A DNA stretch of 64,000 nucleotides from an uncultured Lachnospiraceae bacterium (GCA_947631625.1 CANRMA010000007.1:62001-126000); one strand, 5' to 3'. Positions 1 through 8,098 are shown, counted from the first letter of the stretch. The notes: generated by a model not told the origin, from the sequence alone. Made by a program: numbers and translations.

Positions 1-942
1 ACCAAATTTGAGATAAATAAAGTTTTTATTTCAAATTATGAAAAAGACAATAAAACTTATCGGAAGCTTATACAGGCGCTAGATGATAAAAAGCTGAGTT
101 ATTCCACGCCAAAGGTGGGCTATGAGTTTAGTCTGGGCTCTGCAGCGGTTACCATACTTGCGCCTGATAAGGAGTATGATAACCCGAATGACGCTTCAAT
201 CGCGCTGATAGTGAAGAACGGGGACAATAAGTTTTTATTTACGGGAGACGCTGAAGCAGAGGCCGAAAAAGACATTTCGAACAGCGGGTTTGACATAACT
301 GCCGATGTGTATAAGGTGGGGCATCATGGAAGCAGAACTTCCACTTCGGCGGAGTTTATGCGTAAGGTTAAACCAAAGTACGCCGTAATAAGCTGTGCGG
401 AGGGAAACTCATACGGGCATCCCCACGCGGAAACTTTAAATACGTTAAGGGCAAGGGGCGTTAAGCTGTACAGGACGGACGAGGAAGGAAGTATAATAGC
501 CACATCTGACGGCAAAGATATTACATTCAATGTGCCGCCGTCTGACACATGGAACTCCGGAGAACCGACCGAAAGCAGCGCCAAGAGCTCCGGGGAATCG
601 ACCGGAAGCAGCGCCAAGAGCTCTGGGGAATCGACCGGAAGCAGCGCCAAGAGCTCCGGGGAACCGACCGGAAGCAGCGCGGCTGCGGAATCTAAGACTG
701 CGCAGGCGGGGGCGTCGGGAACAACGACTGTTCGTGACAGCGCGGCAGAAGTAAAAAAATCTCAGGTTCAGGAGAATGCGTCGGATACGTCTGAAATTAC
801 ATATATTCTTAATGTAAAGACGAAGAAATTCCACAGACCTTCCTGCAGCAGTCTGCCGACCACTAACCGTAAAGACACGTCGGAAAGCAGAGACAGTGTG
901 ATCGCGCAGGGATATGAGCCATGCAAAAGGTGTAACCCATAA
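1..942 (+). CDS. ComEC-like metallo-beta-lactamase hydrolase, 5' truncated by window edge
   Basis: The frame is open from base 1, so the N-terminus lies outside the window. The visible part is the C-terminal half of a metallo-beta-lactamase fold as in the ComEC/Rec2 hydrolase domain: TGDAE, then DVYKVGHHGSRTS, and AVISC followed by GHPH. A linker of four 11-residue Ser/Gly/Glu repeats follows (nt 553-684). The last 45 residues resemble the Ada-type zinc-binding module: KKFHRPSC, then GYEPCKRCNP, giving Cys residues placed like the four Ada ligands. Family knowledge suggests an exported or surface hydrolase acting on nucleic acid or another phosphoester. With no ComEC membrane domain visible, a stand-alone secreted MBL protein is the likelier form. 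The substrate is unknown. Confidence 0.8.
   Translation, partial: TKFEINKVFISNYEKDNKTYRKLIQALDDKKLSYSTPKVGYEFSLGSAAVTILAPDKEYDNPNDASIALIVKNGDNKFLFTGDAEAEAEKDISNSGFDITADVYKVGHHGSRTSTSAEFMRKVKPKYAVISCAEGNSYGHPHAETLNTLRARGVKLYRTDEEGSIIATSDGKDITFNVPPSDTWNSGEPTESSAKSSGESTGSSAKSSGESTGSSAKSSGEPTGSSAAAESKTAQAGASGTTTVRDSAAEVKKSQVQENASDTSEITYILNVKTKKFHRPSCSSLPTTNRKDTSESRDSVIAQGYEPCKRCNP
553..684 (+). repeat. In-frame 33-bp tandem repeat (4 units)
   Basis: Four consecutive 33-bp units (553-585, 586-618, 619-651, 652-684) encode variants of SSGESTGSSAK. They form the flexible linker between the hydrolase domain and the C-terminal Cys module. Unit sequences are nearly identical at DNA level, which suggests recent slippage or recombination. 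Confidence 0.9.
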
Positions 943-962
943 AAAATATTTAATAACAAATG

Positions 963-1173
963 AAGGTAATTGCAAAATTATGATTTACGTTATCGAGATT
1001 GTACAAATTTAACAAAACCTTACAGGCACGCTTGCGCTGCATTGAGTCTCGCAGCGGTACTAAAGCTGCAAAATACGCAGCTTAAGTGCCGGCGGCCTCA
1101 GAGCGCCTGCAATGGTGTTTGTTAAATCTGTACAATCAATATACGTTGAGAACGAGTTTTGCAATTATTTATG
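963..1173. mobile_element. MITE-like palindromic element, copy 1
   Basis: A 211-bp non-coding element bounded by AAGGTAATTGC and GCAATTATTTATG. Its subterminal arms are GATTGTACAAATTTAACAAA and TTTGTTAAATCTGTACAATC, which are inverted repeats of each other, and the GC-rich core contains a further hairpin around AAGCTGC. It is flanked by ATAACAAATG (953-962) and ATAACAAACG (1174-1183), a 9/10 match consistent with a target-site duplication. It carries no transposase and belongs to a family repeated along the window. Confidence 0.8.
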
Positions 1174-1203
1174 ATAACAAACGTTATATAAGGAGGCAGA
1201 AAA

Positions 1204-1821
1204 ATGAATGTATTAATGGTAAACGGGAGTCCGAGAATTAACGGAAATACTTCTGTAGCGCTTAAAGAGATGGAAAAGGTTTTTGACAAAGAGGGAGTAA
1301 ATGTTGAAACGATCCAAATCGGTAATATGGATATAAGAAGCTGTATTGCATGTAATACCTGTTATAAAAAAGGAGAATGCGTATTTGATGATATTGTAAA
1401 TGAGACTGCGCCTAAATTTGAGGCCTGTGACGGGCTTGTAATAGCGAGTCCCGTTTATTATGGTTCAGCGAATGCAACCCTAGTGGCATTTTTGACCAGG
1501 CTTTTTTACAGTACGTCTTTTGATAAGACCATGAAAGTAGGCGCCAGCGTAGTTTGTGCAAGAAGGGGCGGACTGTCGGCGACTTTTGACGAGCTTAACA
1601 AGTTTTTTACGATAAGCGGTATGCCGGTAGCTTCAAGCCAGTATTGGAACAGCATACATGGCAGGGAAGCAGGGCAGGCGGCTGAAGATCTGGAAGGTCT
1701 GCAGACCATGAGAACACTGGCGGCCAATATGACGTTTCTTATGAAAAGCATAGCTCTTGGGAAAGAAAAGTACGGTCTTCCTGAGCGGGAAGAGTTTATC
1801 AGGACTAATTTTATTCGATAA
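1204..1821 (+). CDS. NADPH-dependent FMN reductase / iron-sulfur flavoprotein family
   Basis: A 205-residue flavodoxin-fold protein. The N-terminal NGSPRINGNTS matches the phosphate-binding loop that holds FMN in this family. CIACNTCYKKGEC around residue 48-60 is the Cys cluster that in iron-sulfur flavoproteins can bind a 4Fe-4S centre. SPVYYGSANATL is the second flavin-contact loop. Family members reduce flavins or quinones, or act in anaerobic electron transfer; the substrate here cannot be read from sequence. The start is supported by AAGGAGG six to seven bases upstream. It stands alone, just downstream of MITE copy 1. Confidence 0.85.
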   Translation: MNVLMVNGSPRINGNTSVALKEMEKVFDKEGVNVETIQIGNMDIRSCIACNTCYKKGECVFDDIVNETAPKFEACDGLVIASPVYYGSANATLVAFLTRLFYSTSFDKTMKVGASVVCARRGGLSATFDELNKFFTISGMPVASSQYWNSIHGREAGQAAEDLEGLQTMRTLAANMTFLMKSIALGKEKYGLPEREEFIRTNFIR

Positions 1822-2264
1822 CAATAGTTATTTTAAAAGCCGAGTGATGATAAAGTAAAACATCAAACAAAACACAAAACCAAACACCAAACAACACCAA
1901 ACAACACAAAACCAAACACCAAACAACACCAAACAAAATACCAAACCAAACACCAAACCAAATACCAACCCAAATGCCGACAAAACATTAACCAGAACAT
2001 TAAATCCTGATTTAACTTATGTTCGACGTTTATCAAAGAAAAACATTGAAGATAAGTCGTGGGAATAATTCTAATGAAACCATCAGGATGATCCAAATGA
2101 ATAATTCTAAGGGAAACCATCAGGATGATTCAAATGAATAATCCTAAGGGAAAACATCAGGATAAGCCAAATGAATATTCTAAGATAAATCATCAGAGAT
2201 AAGTCGAAGAAGAAATTTACAGTGATGATATATAGAGATAATTAACAGGGAAAGGCCGTATAAA
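1822..2264. repeat. Repeat-rich spacer (AC-rich direct repeat plus 37-bp tandem repeat)
   Basis: This 443-bp gap has no convincing gene. At 1873-1936 a 32-bp A/C-only unit (CACAAAACCAAACACC...) is repeated exactly twice, followed by looser ACCAA repeats to about 1975. At 2065-2207 a unit of about 37 bp (AATAATTCTAAGGGAAACC...) occurs in roughly four copies with growing divergence, ending 57 bp before the next start codon. Neither block looks coding or foldable. Confidence 0.8.
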
Positions 2265-3302
2265 ATGATATATTTTAATTGTGACTATAATGAAGGCGCT
2301 CATGAAAAAATTATGCAACAGCTGTTATTGACAAATATGGAGCAGACGGCCGGTTATGGCTGCGATGAATATTGCAGCAGGGCAAAGCAGCTCATACTAG
2401 AGGAATGTAAGGCCCCGTATGCCGAGGTTCATTTCCTGACAGGCGGAACCCAGACCAACGCGACTGTGATCGCGGCAGCCCTGCGTCCTCATATGGGAGT
2501 GCTAGCGGCGGACGGCGCGCATATAAACGTGCATGAGACCGGAGCTGTTGAGGCAGGCGGTCATAAAGTGCTTACGCTTAAAGCAAAGGAAGGAAAGATC
2601 AGTGCAAAGCAGGTTGGAAATGCCTGCCTTGCGCATATAAACGACGAGGCTCACGAGCATATGGTGCGTCCGGGTATGGTTTATATTTCCCAACCCACGG
2701 AGTTAGGAACTTTGTATTCGCTTAAAGAACTTACCGAACTTGCGGAAGCATGCAATAAATATCACTTGTTATTATATGCGGACGGCGCGAGACTCGGGTA
2801 TGGACTGGCTTCACCCGAAAACGACGTTACGCTTGCGGACATGGCAAGGCTGTGCGATGTCTTTTACATAGGAGGAACCAAGGTAGGAGCTTTGTTTGGT
2901 GAAGCCGTCGTCATAACAAATGATACATTAAAAGAAGATTTCAGGTATATAATTAAGCAGCAGGGCGCTATGTTAGCCAAGGGAAGGCTTCTTGGAATTC
3001 AATTTCAAACGTTATTTAAAGACGGCCTGTATATGGAAATATCCCGTCATGCAATAGCTTTGGCGGAGAAGATACGCGCCGCGCTGCGTGATAAAAAAAT
3101 ACCTTTTTATGTGGAAAATAGCACTAATCAGATATTTCCGATCCTTTCGGATAAGGTTCTTGACATTTTGGGTAAAGATTATGTACTGGAATATCAGGCG
3201 CGTATAGATGACACGCACAGCGCAGTGCGCATCTGCACGAGTTGGGCCACCGGGGAAGAAGCCGTGGAAAAGTTATGTCATGATTTAACTGATTTATTAT
3301 AA
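2265..3302 (+). CDS. ltaE: Low-specificity L-threonine aldolase family protein
   Basis: A 345-residue fold-type I PLP enzyme of the threonine aldolase / beta-eliminating lyase family. It would cleave L-threonine or allo-threonine to glycine and acetaldehyde in the cytosol. Visible landmarks are the N-terminal FNCDYNEGAHEKI, LTGGTQTN in the cofactor pocket, YADGARLGY with the aspartate that pairs with the PLP ring nitrogen, and IGGTKVGALFGE with the Schiff-base lysine at residue 206. Length fits the family. The start ATG is preceded by GGAAAGG. It has no close operon partner. The gene symbol rests on family resemblance, so other amino-acid substrates are possible. Confidence 0.85.
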   Translation: MIYFNCDYNEGAHEKIMQQLLLTNMEQTAGYGCDEYCSRAKQLILEECKAPYAEVHFLTGGTQTNATVIAAALRPHMGVLAADGAHINVHETGAVEAGGHKVLTLKAKEGKISAKQVGNACLAHINDEAHEHMVRPGMVYISQPTELGTLYSLKELTELAEACNKYHLLLYADGARLGYGLASPENDVTLADMARLCDVFYIGGTKVGALFGEAVVITNDTLKEDFRYIIKQQGAMLAKGRLLGIQFQTLFKDGLYMEISRHAIALAEKIRAALRDKKIPFYVENSTNQIFPILSDKVLDILGKDYVLEYQARIDDTHSAVRICTSWATGEEAVEKLCHDLTDLL

Positions 3303-3346
3303 GATATGATCATAATGAAAGTAGCATAGATTGCATTGAATGTGCG

Positions 3347-3389
3347 GTGGTCCATATATTAAATAACATTAGGTATTTAATATAACCAC
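3347..3389. other. Strong inverted repeat between threonine aldolase and traX genes
   Basis: GTGGT and ATATTAAATA on the left pair with TATTTAATAT and ACCAC on the right around an ACATTAGG loop. The stem would be long, but no T-run follows, so it is not a typical intrinsic terminator. It could be an operator, an RNA processing site or a degraded element. Confidence 0.5.
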
Positions 3390-3447
3390 AAGTGTCATAT
3401 TCTAATGGCCATATTTTAATTGACATATCGGAAAGTGTGTATTTTAT

Positions 3448-4230
3448 ATGGATAGGAAATATTATTCCGTTAGCGGTTCGGTATTAAAAAATATTGCATA
3501 TATAACAATGTTTATTGACCATTTTTTTGCAATAGTGTTCAATGCGTACATAGAAGCCGGTGTATCCGAAGGACTGGACATGAGTAAGGCCGATGGGATA
3601 TACGATACAGGCAGGGCGATAGGTAGAATATCATTTGTTATTTTTGCTTTCGTGATTGCCGAAGGCTTTATACATACTCATAATATGCGAAATTATCTTT
3701 TAAGACTGGGGCTTTTTGCATTTATTTCGGAAATTCCGTTCGACCTGGCTTTTTATGGGGAAGTTTTCTATAAAGATAAGCAGAATATATATTTTACCCT
3801 GTATCTTGGCGTGTTGGCCCTGTGTCTGATAAAAAAGTTTGAAGGGGAGATCTTTTTACAGATAAACGGTGTGATATTGTGTTGTGTTGCGGCTGCTGTG
3901 CTTAATACTGATTATATGTTCATGGGTGTTTTGCTGATCGTGGCATTTTATGTCGGCAGACGTTCATTTAACTATCGGTTTGTATTAGGCGGCATTGCAT
4001 TGTATTTTGGGATAGTCATGGTGTATGTGGTGCGGTATTGGGGGCGCGGCATTGGCGTAAAGCGGTATATGGAACTCGGAATAAGCGAGCTGTATGGATT
4101 GTTTGCTTTTTGTTTTATTTATTTTTATTCAGGAAAGAAGGGCAGACAGCTGCCTAAGGCCTGCTATTATCTGTTCTATCCATTACACTTGTTATTTTTA
4201 TATAAGCTTAAACTGGTTCTGTTCGGATAA
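3448..4230 (+). CDS. TraX family multi-pass membrane protein
   Basis: A 260-residue integral membrane protein with about eight hydrophobic segments. The opening SGSVLKNIAYITMFIDHF and later FVIAEGFIHT and RLGLFAFISEIPFDL match the TraX/acyltransferase-like family. TraX of the F plasmid acetylates pilin, but chromosomal Firmicutes members are not tied to conjugation and their substrate is unknown. A short polar C-terminal tail follows GRQLPKACYYLFYPLHL, whose YPLHL motif is typical of the family. No conjugation genes lie nearby. The ribosome site is weak (GGAAAG, 13 bases upstream). Confidence 0.85.
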   Translation: MDRKYYSVSGSVLKNIAYITMFIDHFFAIVFNAYIEAGVSEGLDMSKADGIYDTGRAIGRISFVIFAFVIAEGFIHTHNMRNYLLRLGLFAFISEIPFDLAFYGEVFYKDKQNIYFTLYLGVLALCLIKKFEGEIFLQINGVILCCVAAAVLNTDYMFMGVLLIVAFYVGRRSFNYRFVLGGIALYFGIVMVYVVRYWGRGIGVKRYMELGISELYGLFAFCFIYFYSGKKGRQLPKACYYLFYPLHLLFLYKLKLVLFG

Positions 4231-4300
4231 ACAGAACTTAAATCACAATTTAACAATAGCAATGTATAATATATGCGCAGATATAAACACGGAAGTAAAA

Positions 4301-4446
4301 GGATAAGATATATAAGATATATAGATAAAGATAAGGATAAGATAAGGATAAGATAAAGATAGAGATAAGATAAAGATAGAGATAAGATAAAGATAAGGAT
4401 AAGATATAGTTAAAGATAAGATATAGTTAAGGATAAGATATATATT
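4301..4446 (+). repeat. GATAA-type simple repeat upstream of DUF2752 gene
   Basis: About 145 bp made almost entirely of AAGATAAG/GATAAGATA variants (for example AGATAAAGATAAGGATAAG), running right up to the ATG at 4447. There is no recognisable Shine-Dalgarno other than AAGGATAAG within the repeat itself. Length change here would alter the translation start region of the next gene. Confidence 0.85.
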
Positions 4447-4905
4447 ATGAAAGCTGTCGCGGCCCGTATTTATAAAGATATAAAACAGTATCTTCCTGCA
4501 ATGATAATGGTAGGAATATATTTCATAACAGCCAATATCATTTTTGATACATCCTGCCCTATGGTCATTCTGACCGGATTTCCATGCGCAGGCTGCGGAC
4601 TGACCCGTTCGTTCAGGTATTTGATCACGGGAAGGATCGCCATGTCATGGCAGATAAATCCTATGGGGATTCCAATAATAGCGATTGTTATTTATTTTTT
4701 TGCCTGCCGATATATATTAGGTAAAGCAGCAAAGGGAATAAAACCGCTCCTTATAATATCGATTGTTATTTTATTAGCGCTGTATGTATGTCGGATGTAT
4801 ATATATTTTCCGAATCGTGAACCGTATGTTTATTATGAAAATAATATACTGTCGCATTATTTAGATTTTTACGAAAAAATACTATTCGATTTGGGGATAT
4901 TATGA
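4447..4905 (+). CDS. DUF2752 family membrane protein
   Basis: A 152-residue protein with three to four predicted membrane segments. It carries the DUF2752 signature: CPMVILTGFPCAGCGLTR, a short polar turn with ITGRIAMSW, then NPMG. The Cys residues of PCAGCG and the TR pair are the conserved core. Function is unknown for the family. Its start lies at the end of a GATAA repeat. The next gene encodes another small membrane protein with a low-complexity head, and the two could act together, but nothing in the sequence proves it. Confidence 0.85.
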   Translation: MKAVAARIYKDIKQYLPAMIMVGIYFITANIIFDTSCPMVILTGFPCAGCGLTRSFRYLITGRIAMSWQINPMGIPIIAIVIYFFACRYILGKAAKGIKPLLIISIVILLALYVCRMYIYFPNREPYVYYENNILSHYLDFYEKILFDLGIL

Positions 4906-4911
4906 TAAAAT

Positions 4912-4960
4912 AATATATGTATATGTATATGTATATGTGTATGCGTGTATCTGTACAGTA
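4912..4960 (+). repeat. TATATG simple repeat
   Basis: ATATATGTATATGTATATGTATATGTGTATGCGTG forms a short ATATGT microsatellite in the 143-bp gap before the Asn-rich protein gene. The rest of the gap shows nothing recognisable until the AGGGAGG ribosome site. Confidence 0.7.
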
Positions 4961-5048
4961 TGCATATGATAAAAATGACGGAAATACATTAAAAAACGTT
5001 TTAACCGTTATTTGATCAGGTTAGAAAATACCATGAGGGAGGAAAAAA

Positions 5049-5615
5049 ATGGATAGTAACAACATGGACGGTAACAACATGAGCGGCAGTAACATGAATG
5101 ATAACAACAACTACTACGGCGGCAACGACCGTCAGGAAAATGGCTTTGGTCCGGATAACCGGGCATATGCCGACGCAAACGAGCCGAACGACCGGTCGAA
5201 CAACAACGCCTTTGGCGGCGGCAATTATAGCGGTTCGACATATTCAGGCGGCACTTACGGAAACGATCAATATAATAATAACGGCAATGATTTTTCACAG
5301 TATAAGTACAATACAAATACTTATGAGAAAAATAACAACAGTTATTCAATTCCGTACCAACCGGCGCCCGATCCGGATCTGGAAGAACCCGTAAAAGTAA
5401 GCGAGTGGCTGATAATACAGCTGCTTATGATGATACCCTGCGTCAACATCATACTTATGTTTGTATTTGCATTTAGCAAAAATGAAAAGAAGAGTAAATC
5501 CAATTATTTCAAGGCTATACTGATCATGTTGGGAGTCGTGTTGGCGCTGTATCTGGTTTTGGCCATTGTGGTCGTAGCGATCGGTTTGGGAGCAATGGGC
5601 AATCATCCTTATTAA
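5049..5615 (+). CDS. Asn/Gly/Tyr-rich protein with C-terminal membrane hairpin
   Basis: A 188-residue protein I cannot assign to a named family. Residues 1-110 are low complexity, rich in Asn, Gly, Ser and Tyr, with repeated NNMxGSN-like steps, resembling prion-like or disordered tethers. Residues 115-188 hold two hydrophobic segments (WLIIQLLMMIPCVNIILMF and ILIMLGVVLALYLVLAIVV) separated by a basic stretch with KNEKKSKSNYFKA. The IP-x-VN-x-I...AF...N.FKA pattern is one I associate with small uncharacterised membrane proteins of Clostridia. The start is fixed by GGGAGG just upstream. Codons of the head are skewed to AAC/AAT, as expected of a repeat-expanded region. Confidence 0.75.
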   Translation: MDSNNMDGNNMSGSNMNDNNNYYGGNDRQENGFGPDNRAYADANEPNDRSNNNAFGGGNYSGSTYSGGTYGNDQYNNNGNDFSQYKYNTNTYEKNNNSYSIPYQPAPDPDLEEPVKVSEWLIIQLLMMIPCVNIILMFVFAFSKNEKKSKSNYFKAILIMLGVVLALYLVLAIVVVAIGLGAMGNHPY

Positions 5616-5634
5616 TAGTCTATTTATTGATTTT

Positions 5635-5700
5635 ATTGATAAGCATTATCGGTGGTAAGAATTATCGGTGGCAAGCATTATTGGCGATAAGCATTATCGG
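5635..5700. repeat. Short ATTATCGG repeats at 3' end of methyltransferase gene
   Basis: Four imperfect copies of AAGCATTATCGGTGG-like sequence lie between the convergent stops at 5615 and 5694. They overlap the last codons of the minus-strand gene. No clear terminator hairpin is seen here. Confidence 0.55.
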
Positions 5701-6569
5701 TTCTGCCATCTGCATGCGGCTCCGCACGGCAGTATCAGTCCGTTTGAGCTGACAGGCAGCCCTATTTCATCTGCCTGCGCATGGCCGCCGAACCTCGGTG
5801 TGATAACGGTTTTGACCATGTAGGACAAAACGGCAGGCTGAAGACCCGTTGTATATGAATTTATTAAGAAAAAGAGAGCATCTTTCGATAAAATATCGGC
5901 GCACAGCCGTATAAAGGGGAAGATGCTTTCTTCTATTTTCCATATCTCGCCTTTGGGGCCGCGTCCATAGGAGGGCGGGTCCATTATAATGGCGTCATAG
6001 GTGTTGCCGCGGCGTATCTCCCTTTCCACGAACTTTACACAGTCGTCAACCAGCCAACGTATCGGAGCCGATGCGAGTCCGGATGCGGCGGCGTTTTCCT
6101 TAGCCCATGTAACCATGCCTTTGGAGGAATCCACATGTGTAACGCTTGCGCCCGCTTTGGCGGCGGCTACGGTAGCGCCTCCGGTGTAGGCAAAAAGGTT
6201 CAATACCTTGATCTGTCTTCCTGAACCTTTAACGGCGTCCTTTATTAAGGAAGAAAACCAATCCCAGTTGGCGGCCTGCTCCGGAAAAAGACCGGTGTGT
6301 TTGAAGCTGAACGGCTTCAGGTTGAAGGTCAGCGCTTTATAATGTATGCTCCATTCGTCGGGCAGGTCAAAAAATTCCCACTCTCCGCCGCCTTTGGAAC
6401 TTCTATGATAGTGCGCGTTCCTTTTTTTCCAACCGGGATGAGTCTTGTCGGTATTCCATATGACCTGCGGGTCAGGTCTTATAAGCAGGTAGTCCCCCCA
6501 ACGTTCCAGTTTTTCTCCGGCTGAGGCGTCTAATACTTCATAATCTTTCCAGTTATCGGCTGTCCACAT
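5694..6569 (-). CDS. Class I SAM-dependent (rRNA-type) methyltransferase
   Basis: A 291-residue cytosolic methyltransferase of the RlmI/RlmK-like group. Motif I is VLNLFAYTGGATVAAA, the acidic residue after it lies in VTHVDSS, and the catalytic motif IV is DAIIMDPPSYGRGPKG. The N-terminal WTADNWKDYEVLDASAGEKL is typical of clostridial members. These enzymes transfer a methyl group from SAM, mostly to a base in 23S rRNA; the exact target is unknown. The frame stays open upstream to 6842, but those codons come from a MITE and a partial second element. I chose the ATG at 6569 because AGGGAG lies nine bases upstream and homology begins there. Transcription converges with the preceding gene. Confidence 0.85.
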   Translation of the reverse strand: MWTADNWKDYEVLDASAGEKLERWGDYLLIRPDPQVIWNTDKTHPGWKKRNAHYHRSSKGGGEWEFFDLPDEWSIHYKALTFNLKPFSFKHTGLFPEQAANWDWFSSLIKDAVKGSGRQIKVLNLFAYTGGATVAAAKAGASVTHVDSSKGMVTWAKENAAASGLASAPIRWLVDDCVKFVEREIRRGNTYDAIIMDPPSYGRGPKGEIWKIEESIFPFIRLCADILSKDALFFLINSYTTGLQPAVLSYMVKTVITPRFGGHAQADEIGLPVSSNGLILPCGAACRWQNR

Positions 6570-6576
6570 GCGTTTT

Positions 6577-6623
6577 TCTCCCTGTGGGGCGTAGAGTTCC
6601 CCCATTATTTGTATATTTTTACT
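6577..6623. repeat. Partial copy of the second element type (type B arm)
   Basis: GGGGCGTAGAGTTCCCCC and TTATTTGTATATTTTTACT match the right half of the element at 32076-32220 (GGGGCGCAGAGTCACCCC and TTATTTGTATATTTTTACT). It directly abuts the full MITE at 6624, so it is probably a type B element truncated by a type A insertion. Confidence 0.6.
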
Positions 6624-6849
6624 TAGGCATTTGCGAAACTCTCTTTCAACGTATATTGATTGTACAGATTTAACAAACACCATTGCAGGCACTCTGAGCG
6701 CGTAGCGCAAAGAATTTGCGCTTATACTTTGGCGAGGTATTTTCGAGCCTAGTGCCGCTACTGCGCTCAACGCAGCGAAAGCGGCCTGCAAGGATTTTGT
6801 TAAATCTGCACAATCTCGAGAACGTAAATCAGCGTTTCGCAATTATCTA
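6624..6849. mobile_element. MITE-like palindromic element, copy 2
   Basis: A 226-bp element from TAGGCATTTGCGAAAC to GTTTCGCAATTATCTA. The same subterminal arms as copy 1 are present (GATTGTACAGATTTAAC and GTTAAATCTGCACAATC), with a longer core containing TTTGGCGAGGTATTTTCGAG. No clear target duplication remains. On the minus strand its reading frame fuses with the methyltransferase frame. From 6850 to the next gene at 7136 there are only AT-rich bases with three ATTTAAAAGCG steps near 6960-7000. Confidence 0.8.
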
Positions 6850-7135
6850 GTAATGATAACATAAGCGGCAGAATATTGCAATTCGGGAGGCCGTATTTTA
6901 ATATTACAGGAGCCGCATTTTAATATTTCATTTATTATCTAAAAGCATAATATAAGAGCGTCATTTAAAAGCGCTATTTAAAAGCGTAATTTTAAAGTAT
7001 TATATTGCCAAATTCCTCCAAAGGCTTTAAAATATTTAGATGAAAAAGATCACCGCTATTGTGCCTGAGGTTGATCTGACTGTGAACGATGGGATTTGCA
7101 ATCGTCTGATATTGAAAATAAGATGGAGGATAATA

Positions 7136-8098
7136 ATGAGACTATTACTGGAACTTGTTCTGCTTGTGGCAGGTTTTGTCATGTTGGTGAAAGGCGCCGA
7201 CTGGTTTGTGGACGGGGCAAGCAAGGTGGCGGAGAAATTCGGGATACCGCAGCTTGTTATAGGACTTACGATAGTGGCTATGGGTACAAGTCTTCCGGAG
7301 GCGGCGGTCAGCACCTCCGCAGCTCTTAAGGGAAGCGCGGAGATCACGATAGGAAATGTGGTCGGAAGCAATATTTTGAATATTCTTCTTATACTTGGAA
7401 TAACATCCGTTATTCAATCTCTGGCAGTACAGCATTCCACCGTAAAATACGAAATGCCCATGGTCATTGGGGCTTCGCTGCTGCTTGTAGGCATAGGGCT
7501 CTTTGACGGTACGGTCGGAAGGATAGACGGGATTATATTGCTTTTTTGCATGGGGCTTTATCTTTTTTATCTTTATAAAATGTCAAGAAAAGGACAGGCT
7601 GAGGCTGCTGCGGAAGACGATAATCCGGCCAAAGACGAGAATATTTTTAAACTGCTGCTGTTTATCCTTGTGGGCGGCGCACTCATAGTGTTGGGAAGCG
7701 ATGTGACGGTAGATGCGGCCACCTGGCTTGCGCATTATTTCAAAATGGAGGAACGTATCATAGGGCTTACGATAGTGGCGTTTGGAACTTCGCTTCCGGA
7801 GCTTGTGACTTCCGCCACCGCGGCTGTCAAAGGCAAGGCGGATATCGCCGTCGGCAACATAGTCGGAAGCAATCTTTTCAATATACTGTTCGTAGTGGGA
7901 ATAGCGGCTGCAATAACACCTGTTATTTATGAACGGAAATTTTTGATCGATTCCGTCGTATGCATATTCTCTGCAGTTTTATTGTGGCTGTGCGTGGTAA
8001 AGGACAGAAAATTAAAAAGAAGCGGCGGAGTCATACTTTTGCTGTGTTATGCGGCATATTTCGCGTATCTTATGGTGAATCCGGCTGCCGCAGCCTGA
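7136..8098 (+). CDS. Calcium/sodium antiporter, CaCA family
   Basis: A 320-residue inner-membrane antiporter with about ten hydrophobic segments and the two inverted alpha-repeats of the CaCA family. The first is GLTIVAMGTSLPEAAVS with GNVVGSNILNI, the second GLTIVAFGTSLPELVTS with GNIVGSNLFNI. The glutamates in GTSLPE bind the cations. The role would be Ca2+ efflux driven by Na+ or H+ entry. I start at the ATG at 7136 because GGAGG sits just upstream and the hydrophobic N-terminus begins there. An in-frame ATG at 7040 would add 32 charged residues and has no ribosome site. The central cytosolic loop (about residues 150-165) is rich in Glu and Asp. Confidence 0.9.
   Translation: MRLLLELVLLVAGFVMLVKGADWFVDGASKVAEKFGIPQLVIGLTIVAMGTSLPEAAVSTSAALKGSAEITIGNVVGSNILNILLILGITSVIQSLAVQHSTVKYEMPMVIGASLLLVGIGLFDGTVGRIDGIILLFCMGLYLFYLYKMSRKGQAEAAAEDDNPAKDENIFKLLLFILVGGALIVLGSDVTVDAATWLAHYFKMEERIIGLTIVAFGTSLPELVTSATAAVKGKADIAVGNIVGSNLFNILFVVGIAAAITPVIYERKFLIDSVVCIFSAVLLWLCVVKDRKLKRSGGVILLLCYAAYFAYLMVNPAAAA

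Noticed and set aside
445..975. Minus-strand frame with Ala/Arg/Gly repeats
   Set aside because: It is the antisense reading of the Ser/Gly repeat in the MBL hydrolase gene; repeats with period divisible by three stay open in several frames.
1873..2207. CRISPR-like array
   Set aside because: Repeats are contiguous with no unique spacers of regular length, and no cas genes are in the window.
7040..7135. Longer start of the antiporter gene
   Set aside because: The extra 32 residues are charged, lack a ribosome site and precede the first membrane helix; GGAGG fits the ATG at 7136.
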